The notes under the pieces: generated by a model
Database searches by the model: none
Told to the model about the DNA's origin: nothing
Seen by the model: the letters and a program-made list of their open reading frames with translations, nothing else
Assembly: GCF_001625305.1 (NCBI RefSeq)
Contig: NW_017804054.1
Span: 2,204,042 to 2,268,041, forward strand
Origin: Branchiostoma belcheri
Taxonomy: Eukaryota; Chordata; Leptocardii; Amphioxiformes; Branchiostomatidae
Direction: 5' to 3'
DNA length: 64,000 bases
Made by a program: the position numbers and the translations under genes
Shown here: positions 11,409-21,806 of the stretch, piece by piece
Layout: the number at the start of each line of letters is the position of its first letter
Numbering within the stretch: the stretch's first letter is position 1

Positions 11409-14400
11409 TCACAAAACCGTTTCATCATGGGCCTCGGCAAGCATCAGCGAGGCTTTGCCAAGATTGATCGCCAAGTCGCTGGCTTTCCTGTATGTTTCCA
11501 CAGGGGGCTCTTCTGCCATTGCCTGGAAGCGCACAGAGAGCATGTCATACGACCCCTCAGTCTCGTTCTCTGAGTCTGTGTCAACCTCAGTGATACCTGC
11601 GTCAAAAGCGGGGTTGTCGTACTCTTGTGTGTCGGAAGACTGCCGGGTTGTCTTCTTTGTCGTGTCGCCGCTGTGGATCTCTTCGGGCTGCTTCAGTGTT
11701 GCCGGTCGCTCGGCGTCGAAGTGGTCCTTTGTCGTGTTGAAAGATCGACTGCGATGCGTGTCTCCAACCACCTTTAGAAGGACGGAATTTGTTTCACATT
11801 CGAACAAGCCATGCTGAAAACATAGTAGGAAACTGTATTCATATCACCAAATGGTTGTGACTGTGTACAAAGGTGTCATTTAGCCCGTCACATTTTCGGA
11901 CAACCATTGTCATAATGTTAAACAGTGCGGAATGTGGTAGAATGAATGCATATCATTTGGCATATTTAGGAAATCACTGTATAAAAACCCTAGACTTTGG
12001 TTCCGGATAACTCATAAAGGAACGGCAGACTACAAGAAATACTTCACGCACAGTGTACAGGGGCTAAAAATCATTAGATCTCGTATGCTAATAGCATAGA
12101 CCAATATTATGTAGCGTTAGGTATCACCTTTTTCTGCTGGCTGTCCTGACTGCGATCATACCCACTCTCTGTCCGCCTCACGTTCACGGTAGTGGCCACT
12201 CCTCTCGGCTTCGGGGGCGGCTCATCAGCCAGGGCGGCCATGTGACGCTCGATCGGAGCTGCTATCGGCTGGCTGGGGAGGGGGGTGGGGATCTTCCCGG
12301 GAATAGCGGCGCTCTCCAGGGTGGCAGACGAGCTCAGTTCAGCTACCTGGATATAATAAATGGAAATTATAAGAAAGCAGTCGTTAAAATACCTGTCTTT
12401 CACTTATCTTTATTAGATATTAGATAATTACATCATTTACATGCACACTTATAGAGCGTTCTATGAATAAAGATAAAGATATATAGAATGCTTACTTAGA
12501 TTTAATAGATTTATTACTCCGTGAAGAAGGTTTACCTCCTGCAGGAGTATTGTGGTCAATTGGTTTAACATGTTCGCAGGTATTTCTCATTGTTTCTTTT
12601 TGTTATCGGCAATTTGATACGTCGTCGAGAGAAAGAGAGAGAACCTTTGGAACAGGGCTTGCCGATGAACCATGAGAAGTCTGTGGTGACGGAATCACCT
12701 CCGCCTTGGTAGTCACGTTCCCAGAGGGCCGCACTTCGATCTGAGCAGAAACAGTCGGTACACTGGCTCCCTCCTGCGGGGCGGACTCCGTTGCACCTCC
12801 CTCGGCCTTTTCCATCCTCTTATCCACTTCCATCTTTAAAAAAAAAAGAAAAAAAAAAAGAAATGTTGTACAGAAATTAATCTATTAACATCAGGGCCCA
12901 TCACTCTTCATTCATCTGCGACGGGGGCCGACATCGTCTACCAGATACATTTAAACCAAGTGTTGACGTCACACGTGACGCCACGTGACAAGCCTCACTG
13001 GGTCAGTCTACTGAGGAAGACCTGAGTGACTGGTCGAAAGTTCTAGTTGAAAGAACTTTTTTGTGCAAAAAAGATTAAACATGTAACTACCAACACAGAT
13101 GAACTTTTATGATTAGTATTACAAATAAAATCGTTTCAGAAACATGATTAGTAATTTAAAAAATTTACATCTAAACTTGTAGCCAAACATAGAACCACAA
13201 ATGTCACACCTTGAATTTGTGTTAAATTTGTCCCATAGCTAAGCCATGATGCATCACGATTGTACTCAGAACTGTGATAAGGCTGATAAAACAAGTACCT
13301 TAACCATCATGGTGTCCTGGCGGGATACGCCGCTGCCTTCGTCCACCGACACACTAGATGCGGAGTGCACGCTTGCCTGGGGGTCATGCTGATAAATTGT
13401 GATATACATTAAAAACAGTATAGGCATATCCTCGCAAAAATTAACGAATTAACAAAATCAAACGGTAAACATAATATTCTTACAGTTGGAGCAGTGGTTT
13501 GGGTCATGCTCATGGAGGCAGTAGCGGAGGTTCCTCGGGTCTTTGTCTTGGTCTCCTCCTCATCCGCCGGCAGACAGCCTGACAGGCAGGGGATGTGCTT
13601 CTTCACAGCCGCGCGGAACTTCGGGTGAGTGATGGCGTACACTGCACGAAAAAATGCACAAACTTAAAAATAAATCAACTCACTCAAATTTACATTGGAG
13701 ACACCAAGCGCTTCTAGCTCTGCTTGACTGTCTTTAACAGTCAAATAGATACTATGGTCCCAACACTACATTGTGTTAAAAGGCCTCGCTTTTTCTTCCA
13801 GCTCTATAGCGATGGCGATGGATACATTGACAACTCTTGAAAAATCTCTATAGACCCTTTTCAGTAACAAAAATTCGCAAGGTGGAGTTTATTTTGATTA
13901 GCCCCACTCAATTATAACACTGTATCAAAGAGCTGTGATGGCCTTTGTTGTTTGAGTAATTTGGATTTATTAGGTCTTATTCAGTACTTTTTTATATACT
14001 TTGTCATACATTGTACCATGTACAATTGTCGTACAATAAAGTTCTTCTTCTATAATATCAACTACCTCGAAATCAAAAGCTTACCAATAGGATTGTACAC
14101 GGCAGACGACTTGGCAAACATGGCGGGAATGGACTGCAAGTATGGCGTCACCAGATCCTGATATCCCAGCGTCCCTAGCGCGGAGACCACGGCGTACGGA
14201 GTCCAGGCCGACATGAACAGGGTGATGACGATAAAGGCGATCTTGGCGGTCTTGATCTCATTCTTCCGCTGTCGCTCTTGTTGAGCCTTTCGATAAAGAA
14301 CAACATGTGTGATATTATTCAGAATTGATCCCAATATAAATTATATACAATGCCGAGCACGTAATATCATCACGTAGGATCATGAAATAAGAAGGATCTT

Positions 14401-17400
14401 TAAGCATTTCCAATCTTTATTATCTCACCACAGAAATGAAGTGCAGTATACTCATAATTATATATCTGCTTGAATGTTAATTATTTCCCATTTCTCCCCC
14501 TTATACCTGTCTTGGAAGTTCTCATCATCATCTACGTATATACATCATCAGTTACCTTGATTCTAAATAATAATATCAAAACAGCAACAAGTGACAGGAC
14601 AGCAAATAAAAAACAGCGTATACCTTATTCTTCACATCCTCATGAGCCATCTCCTTGACGGCCTTGCCGAACTGTTTGTCTCCTGACTTGACGGTGGCGA
14701 AGATGTTGTAGTAGCAGTAGATGATGACACCCATGGGGATGAAGTACATGGTGAAGAAGATGATGTAAGTGAAGATGTGGTAGCTCAGCTTCGGCGTCAT
14801 GTAGTCGAAAGTGCAGCTCGTTCCTGTAACATGAATGTAATATACTGGTTAGGGCCAGTCGTCGATTTATAGAACCTATAATAATTTTGACTTTTAATCC
14901 ATGGCGATCCCAATGGCCTTGTAGTTAACACAAATTTTGCTCGCACGACTCGGTCAAAACTGAGCACCAAAGTCCTCATATGTGGTGTGTATTGTCGACA
15001 AGGGGAAGTGGAGTGTGAGGCATATAGGCAATTCAGACATGTACATTCAAAGTGTTTATCGACTATATAGATAACCATCACCTACCGAATCCCTCTGACA
15101 CGTAGGCGCTCCATCCAAACAGGGGAGGAAGAGACCATACAAGAGACCAGATCCACAGCAGGAGGATGGCAAACATCACCTTTGAAGTGGCAAAAGAGAG
15201 GTGCAGCCATTAAAATATCATATAGCCAGAAAACATTGACCAATTAAAAGGCCTCATTTCCCATCGGTTATCAGGCCGTAACATCAACACTTTTTGGACC
15301 GTACCATTATACCTCTGGGCCTCGGGGCATCACCCTTTAATAATTACCCTTACGTTCGTTTCATTTTAGAAGACATTGCTTCTGCATATGTTTTTATCTT
15401 GTTACAGGAATCTAGTAAAACAGTAGATTCATGCAAATATGGCATATACGAAGTTAATTAACCATTGGCTGAATGTGAGCGAATACTTTTTAAAAATCGT
15501 TAGAAAAAATATTATGATAGGTTTGAAAATCAATTTCAAGTACAACCAGTTCGATATTCAAATTATCGTTTAAGATAACGTGTTAACATTATGCCTATCA
15601 ACTAACCCGTTGCTTGGTAACAATCCGCATGACCAGGAAAGGCTTGGTGATGACGAGATACCGATCCATGGAGATGGCCATCAGCGTATTGATGGACAGA
15701 CATCCAAACAATCCTCCAGCAAAACCGTACAACTCACAAGCTTCAATCGCAAAGGTAGGCAGATAAAAAACAAGTATGAGTTTTGGAAAGCTTTTTTGTA
15801 TATAATGTGCTATTGTAAACAATAGCCTGGGGTGTAACATTACAAAATAATATAACACTTTTGGCTAATCATTGATTTACAGCAACTGCAAGGTTATAGC
15901 TACATGTAGAAGTCCTGATGGTGGAAAGAAGATACCGGTGTACTCTTGTTTTAAAAGACAGGAGCTAGACGTAATAAAACTCCTATAATTAGAGCTTAAG
16001 CCGTATTGGGTAAACGTGTTTCTGTTTTATATCGCTATCCTATATGGTGATATAAGGGACATTGTATTCTAATGACAGCAGGAAGACAATCGGCACATGT
16101 ATTGATATATTAAACAATAAGCAAACTAGAAGGTGATATGTCAAAGATTAGAGAAAATACATTCCTGTGTACCATCATAAAAGTCCATCTGTGTTGGTAG
16201 TTACATGTTTACATGTTTGGTAGTTAAGACTTTTGATCCAACACAAAGATGTTCTACGGGGGCCGACATCGTCTACCAGATACCTCTGACAACGTATATC
16301 AGATATCTCTGTTAACGTAACAAGCCTCACTTGGTCAGACTACTGAGGAAGACCAGAGTGACTGGTCGTACTCTCTAGGTGAGAGAACGTTGTATTGGAT
16401 CAAAAATCTTAATTCTAAACGTGTGCCTGTGTAGTTTGCAGACAGTACAGTGACATTTCGTCACAGAACACTGAAGAAATTGATGAACTACATGTTGACT
16501 GATGTTCACATTGACAGAGCTTAACGCAGATATCATGGTTTAAAAACACCGCGGCTTTAAGCAGAACCCACCAAAGTCACTGAGAAGCCAGCGTTGAAAA
16601 GCCGAGTTAACAGCAAAGATAGGCATGTTGGTGAGGTTCATGAGAAAGTCGCTGAGAGCAAGGTTGATGATGAAGAAGTTAGCAGGAGTCCGTAAGCCTT
16701 TAGATCTGACAGCGAGAATGGACGGTGGAGAAAAGAGAAATGTAGCGAGTCAAGAAGAGACGAAGCAAAGCGACAGAAGATGACGGCAATGCAAATTTCC
16801 GTCCCGTAAACGGTCGTCGCCTTTTGGTGCCATAACGCTCACTGATCGATGCCATTTCCGAGCGTATCCTAACTTTTTTGAGGTCCCAAAACGTATAAAC
16901 GTATAAAGCGTAATGTATACTACACAAAGAACATTCGAATTACAAATGTAAGGGAGGAGCATGAAAATGGTATTAGTAAAAATAAGAAAAATCACAAGCA
17001 AAGCATGGAACTCATTTCAAAAAAGCGCAGCTCTGAAAACCCTAACCTATACCCTAATAACCCTGTACCCCACAAAACATCACAGTACGGATGGACCGTG
17101 CCGATACAGTTAAAGCTAGCGTTCATCAATATGGCGACGACCGCTTATAAGACGGAAATTCGCAACGGGAAATACAGCAGACCTACCTGTATCCGACAGC
17201 AACCACTTATTAGCCATGGAGTTTACGGCAAATATGGGCATTTCAAACATATTCATGCAAAAGTCACTGATTGCCAGATTTATAATAAAGTAATTTGATA
17301 TGGTCCTCAACTGCCTTTGCCTGGAACAAAATACATATCTGGAGGTTAGCACAAGACACATCACTGAAATTAGCACAGATACACATTCATGCAGATTAGA

Positions 17401-18609
17401 AGTATATTTGCAGGCTTGTCTGTGGTACGAGGTAGCATTTTGTCACAACTGTTTGACTTGTATCTAATATGTACCATTCTTCTATTAATGACACCTTTCG
17501 GTTTCTCTGTTTCACTATTTAGTAGATGCAATGCGTATCAATAAAACTGTGTATTTTGAAGAAGTGTACATAACAGAAACCATATATTATAGAATGTATA
17601 GGCAGGAAATCGTGATATGAAGGAAAAGAAAAATTAGAAAGGAAACATTTGTAAATCAGATGCATAATGTTCGCTTATGGTCTCTGTCAATTGTTACTCA
17701 AACACATTCATATATATGGTGACAGGAGTCTATAGCTAAAGCCCTCCTGCTACAAAATTGCAGCATGATGTAACCCAACACCATGGTGACATGGTCTCAT
17801 GGTGACAGACGTCTGGTTCAGGCCATTGACCTTATTGGTTTGGAGAAGAGGATAGGAGGAAACAGAGCAAAAGCAATATGTTTTTATTCGGTAAACATAA
17901 CAAAAAACAATGTGTTCACCTACTTGATGAAGGAGTATACCACGACAGCGTTGCCGAACATGCCGCAACACCCGATACAGAACACGGCCGTGCCCACCAT
18001 GTAGTGAGCTAGCGGCGGGATGTCCCACACCACGCCGCCGGAGTCAGTCCCGTTACAGACGGTACCGTTCCCGGTACATCCCGGCGTAGGCGTTACCTCC
18101 ATACCGTCCCCCTCTCCTGACAGGAGTTTAAGGGCCACTTCCCCAACTTGATTGCCTACCTAGGAATATCAAAGAAATGTTTTTATAAGAATATCATTAA
18201 TTATGTAGACCTATATACTTTCTACTTAGTAAATCCTACAACATAGTTTTGTGCGAATTTGATGATGCAATATTCTATTACTGTTTTATGTTTCAGATTC
18301 GTGACAAATTGTCTTTTGCAACTCAAAAATGTCACTCTACACTCAATGATGTGCCCCTGTTACTATTAATAAATAGCCTGCGGCCAGTAGGCCAGCCTAA
18401 CAATTGAGTATTTGAAAAAGAAAATAAATTGGCCTCAAGAGTATACATCGTTATCCATTGTGATAACAGCAATGACGATTGTTCGACGATTGTGACCATT
18501 GTCTTACCTCCGAAAACCATTCTGTCAACGCTGTTGGGAAGACAGCATCATTCTCCTCATCTACTTGAGTAGCATTGACTGGAGGTTGAAACGACGGGAG
18601 CTCAGCCAT
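11409..18609 (-). CDS. Opn4: Melanopsin (rhabdomeric-type opsin, OPN4 family)
   Basis: G-protein-coupled photopigment that binds retinal and by family signals through Gq in rhabdomeric photoreceptors. Coding exons: 18609-18508, 18159-17924, then 17320-17187 or 16705-16572, 15740-15607, 15179-15086, 14823-14624, 14286-14085, 13641-13484, 13388-13299, 12833-12645, 12346-12128, 11771-11409. With either third exon the sum is 2121 nt (706 aa plus TGA). Seen directly: seven-TM core; ionic motif DRY at about 183-185 in MDRYLVITKP; retinal-attachment lysine at about 359 in AMFAKSSAVYNPIVY; NPxxY; and ITHPKFR after TM7. The tail is about 330 residues, rich in Ser, Thr and Pro, and ends in ETVL, a class I PDZ-ligand pattern. 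The start is the ATG beginning MAELPS; an upstream in-frame ATG at 18672 exists. The N-terminus has N-x-T sequons. Antisense open frames across the last exon are shadows. Confidence 0.96.
12512..12582 (+). repeat. Dispersed repeat family F, copy 1
   Basis: About 70 bp starting TTACTCCGTGAAG and ending GTTCGCAG, with an internal inverted pair (ACCTCC..GGAGT). It is related to 30424-30495. It lies in the intron between melanopsin exons 11 and 10. It is non-coding and its class is unknown. Confidence 0.55.
12921..13101 (+). mobile_element. Nonautonomous TIR element, family C, copy 1 (left end missing)
   Basis: Shares GGGGGCCGACATCGTCTACC and TCAGTCTACTGAGGAAGACC with the copies at 16186 and 45549. 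It ends ATGTAACTACCAACACAGATG, which is the reverse complement of the left end of the other copies, so the family has terminal inverted repeats. Located in a melanopsin intron. Confidence 0.75.
13945..14051 (+). repeat. Dispersed repeat family D, copy 1 (retroelement-like 3' tail)
   Basis: About 105 bp starting TGTTGTTTGAGTAATT and ending in GTACAATTGTCGTACAATAA then AGTTCTTCTTCT. A longer relative lies at 35371-35562. The AATAAA near the 3' end suggests the tail of a LINE or LINE-driven element. It abuts the exon 7 donor of melanopsin (14084). Confidence 0.6.
16186..16424 (+). mobile_element. Nonautonomous TIR element, family C, copy 2
   Basis: Starts CATCTGTGTTGGTAGTTACA and contains a GATCCAACACA block. 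The right side carries the inverse of that block (TGTATTGGATC). Central GGGGGCCGACATCGTCTACC and CTACTGAGGAAGACC match the other copies. About 240 bp, inside the melanopsin intron between exons 4 and 3b. Confidence 0.8.
16572..16705 (-). CDS. Opn4: Melanopsin exon 3b (proximal TM2 exon, alternative)
   Basis: A 134-nt exon with acceptor CATTCTCGCTGTCAG just above 16705 and donor GTGGGT (16571-16566). Phases are identical to exon 3a (in 2, out 1). It encodes SKGLRTPANFFIINLALSDF, then LMNLTNMPIFAVNSAFQRW and LLSDF. It keeps the canonical opsin LRTPAN and N-L-A-L-S-D-F pattern, so it is likely the default form. Including both 3a and 3b would shift the frame, because 134 is not a multiple of 3. 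Confidence 0.93.
17187..17320 (-). CDS. Opn4: Melanopsin exon 3a (distal TM2 exon, alternative)
   Basis: A 134-nt exon with acceptor TTTTGTTCCAG (17331-17321) and donor GTAGGT (17186-17181). It enters in phase 2 and leaves in phase 1. It encodes QRQLRTISNYFIINLAISDF, then CMNMFEMPIFAVNSMANKW and LLSDT, covering intracellular loop 1, TM2 and the start of extracellular loop 1. Against exon 3b, 28 of 44 residues are identical. The opsin-typical LRTPxN is changed to LRTISN. Codons are more A/T-ending than in 3b. The open frame, intact splice sites and conserved N-L-A-x-S-D argue that it is used, but transcript evidence is required. Confidence 0.85.
17713..17915 (+). repeat. Dispersed repeat family A, copy 2, abutting the melanopsin exon 2 donor
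   Basis: Starts ATATATGGTGACAGGAGTC and ends around GGTAAACATAAC. The last recognisable family base is only about 10-20 bases from the exon 2 splice donor at 17923. Same family as 8088-8290 and 61936-62155. Confidence 0.8.
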
Positions 18610-20734
18610 CTTCCTTGCATCTAGCCTGTAATCAGTTGGACCTCTCATTAAATTAATGTAAATTCTCTTCAATCATGAACACATTGTTTATCAGGTATGA
18701 ACAAAACACCGCTTTTACAATAGTTCCTGATGAGGTGAATAAAAAACGACGGCAAATTCAATGGTCCATCACGGATCCTTCCGTCTTCTACTTCTTCAAA
18801 AATTATAGTAAAACCAAGCAAGTTCAGAATGCTATGATGTACATCATATTTGAAAAAAGGAGCAGCCTAATGGTAAACTTTGTCATTCTTTTCATTAACT
18901 TGTCTTTCTCGTTGTATTGAAATTTTAGAGCAAAATTTGTAGGAAATCTACCATTAATGAGACACTAGCAATACAATAGTGTAACGGCTTGTTCAAGTTA
19001 ATCTAAGGAAATTTCTCATAAGGTCCGCTTTATTACATGGCCTAAATCACATATCATTATTTCAAGCTAATAGTTATAACCCTGTTTTTATCGTGTATGT
19101 TCTTTGATTGTAGATTTATTCTGTATAGATGTATACACAAACGGATTCCCTGTTTTTGTCATTAACCATATATTCAAGAGCCAACTACATCCGTGTTCAC
19201 CTATGGTGAGCTCCAGCAACAATATCCTAATGGTTTGCTTACAGTAAGCTCGCTTTGTACGTTTCTCCCATTAGAAAAGGTAATGAATAACATTGCGATT
19301 TTTCCACAAACCACATCTACAACACAGCTCCATCGGACCCATTACGATTTGGAACTGATACGTGTTTTTAGACGTGTTACCTGGATAGTGAAATTGAGCA
19401 GGCCTTTGCCAATGTCCCAAAAAAGCCTTATTAGTGCACTGCATGGTGAGATCCACTCTTTCACTTAACGGGTAATTCAAATCACTGATGGGAGTACTCA
19501 GGAGTCCCTGCGCAGAATGTCCTGCACGGCTAAATGCGTCAAAAACCACTCCAATGGATGATGGACGTGAGATTGGAGTAATATGAAGAGATTAGAACAA
19601 GCACTTGATTCCAGGAACTGAATCTTGAAAGGCTCTCCAAATAGTTTGCCTTCAAGTTGCTAGAGAAAAACACGAAGGCATAAGAAACTGAACTTTTTAC
19701 TTCAGGTTATTTGAATTGCATGAAAGACTTCACTATCAAAGAAACAAGGAGTAAAAAAAAATAATCCAACTTTTCGCTTCCTCTCCTGTGGCTGTTTAAA
19801 AAAACGCATTCAGTACCAAGGAAAATTGCAAGGCGACCAAAACAATTGTCATGATAATTATTGTTTACACTATGTAGCATTATGTAGCACTAGTACTTAT
19901 TAACCATGATTATATTGCTTATTCAAAACATTAGATATGACAATCAGAAATCTACCTGCAGTACCGTAGAAAATATCCAGGGGATGCAGAATGGAACCTG
20001 TCCTTTGTTTTGCTGACAGTTACTAACATACTTTACACCATTACCACCCATGATTAAAGCTTTTCAATTTTAGCCATAATAGTCGATTTTAATTCTTGTC
20101 AATTAACCACACTTATACGCGTTCGAATTCGACCATAAGCGTATAAGCGTCCAAAAGTACTTGAAGTTTTCGAGGTAAATGAAGCATCGTAATTATAAAC
20201 GTACTTTCCAAAAAAAGAAATTCGACTGTCTTTGTCTTTTCTTACTTGACAACAGTTAAACAGTTATAAATGTACTCAGTGCTTTCGCAGCACGCAGGTC
20301 TTTCACCCAATTCCCGTATTCACGTTCACACTGAAAACTTATCATTTTTTTCTGTAAGTGATCCTCTTTGCACGAGGGAGGCTTTTTCACCCATTTCACC
20401 GCGCTATCACTTCAATTAGTCTGTCTTCCATTTGCTAAAGTGGTGCTTATGTAAAAGAGCCTTGATCAATTTCTCTTCAACAAGCTGCAAATAGCGCTGT
20501 TAGCGCTTTCCTCTCAAATCTGCTTTCACATCGAGTAAAAGGCTTCTGTATGGGTTATGACCTAACAAAGTGACACGTGTACAACTTTTTTTTACGTTTT
20601 CGAGTTTCACAACCATGCATACATGTACGTGACTCGCGACTTTGAAGGCATCTAATGTAGTTTCAGGGTGACAAAACAAAAATATTCTGGATGAGGAAAA
20701 CCCAGATTTTTTCGTGGTTCTTGTTAAATGTTTG
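18610..20734. other. Intergenic, melanopsin 5' flank
   Basis: Contains the unmapped promoter and 5' untranslated sequence of melanopsin on the minus strand. No TATA box or other site could be singled out. A 92-codon minus-strand frame at 19271-19549 shows no motif or splice context. Confidence 0.5.
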
Positions 20735-20925
20735 TTCAACGTTGCATCGATCCGAATTTTGCCTGTTGCAGACGACATCTTTTCCGACATAACATTTGGA
20801 AACTACAGACGGGATGTTATCCTTATACGCGAATACGACCTCATATATAAAAGTTTTGCCGATCGCAGTACATTACGGAAGCAGGTGCAGTACGTTCTGT
20901 CGACGTGCTTGGCGTTGTGTTGTCG
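20735..20925 (+). repeat. Dispersed repeat family E, copy 1
   Basis: About 190 bp shared with 36517-36692. Landmarks are GCCTGTTGCAGACGACAT, CTACAGACGG, ATACGACCT and GCAGGTGCAGTACGTTCTG. The copies are clearly diverged, so it is an old family of unknown class with no protein motif. Confidence 0.7.
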
Positions 20926-21202
20926 AGATGTAACAAACAACAACATCGTTGATTGTTGGCAATTAGGTCCAATTTAAAACATTTGTAGGATAAATGAAAT
21001 ACATCCAATTAATGAGAGTGACCAGCGACAATGGGTGTAATTAGCATCAACGCCAGATGTCCTTTTGGTTTAGGAGGGAATTTCCGGCTAATTTATAGCA
21101 TCATCTTACTCACAGCGAATTTCCGGTTAATATATAGCCATCATATTATTCATAGCGAATTTCTGAAAGCAACGAGGTGCTAAATACATATATCATTTAA
21201 TA

Positions 21203-21806
21203 ATGCGGATAATCCTGGGTCCCAACTACTCCAACTACGCTGATGCCTGCTCACAACTCGGCCTATCATCTCTCCACGTGCGGCGTGAGGAATTGTTTTC
21301 CAAATCCCTGGTAACATCCGGCCATCACCGTCACCTTCTACCACCTTCCAGACAGACTATCACCAGCCGTCAAACTCGCTATTCTAACAACCTAGAACTC
21401 CAGCGATGTAGAACTGAAAGATACAGAAACAGCGCTGTCCCGTACATGACGCGCTTGATTAACAACTAATTGTACATTGACATGACTGACGATGCCTTCC
21501 TCACTCCATTATTGTTATTTTACCGTTTTTGCTAGAGTTTACATGTTCTTTATAGTTACCTTCATTTTACATTTGTATTGAGAGTTGTTTTAATATGTGA
21601 GATTTATTTCTAAGTTCTGTTTAAATATATGATATGACGACTTGTTACCTTTATGTCTTAAATTCCGATATTCTAGTTTTTTAAAACCTGAGCCTCGTTT
21701 TGTAAATGTCAACACCCCAATTCAGCCTATGGGATGCGAGATGTGTTTGACATGTTAGTTTATGTACATGTATGTGTGTATGAACAAAATAAACCATTAT
21801 CTATCA
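21203..21806 (+). mobile_element. 5'-truncated non-LTR retrotransposon (LINE) with 3' tail
   Basis: The open frame 21203-21469 (88 codons) begins MRIILGPNYSNYADACSQLG and ends VPYMTRLINN with TAA. This has the look of the C-terminal end after the reverse transcriptase of CR1/L2/RTE-like LINEs ('...R-I-I-x-G...Y..AL..L.L..L..RR..L'). A 3' untranslated segment follows and ends near ACAAAATAAACC (21785-21796) with short TATCAT repeats. Everything upstream of the RT C-terminus is absent, so it is a dead 5'-truncated copy. Family assignment is from pattern only. Confidence 0.7.

Noticed and set aside
11227..11817. 196-codon plus-strand open frame
   Set aside because: It is antisense to the last melanopsin exon, whose codon content and splice phase are clear; no motif on the plus strand.
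19271..19549. 92-codon minus-strand frame
   Set aside because: No recognisable domain, no splice sites in phase with anything nearby, ordinary length for chance in this composition.
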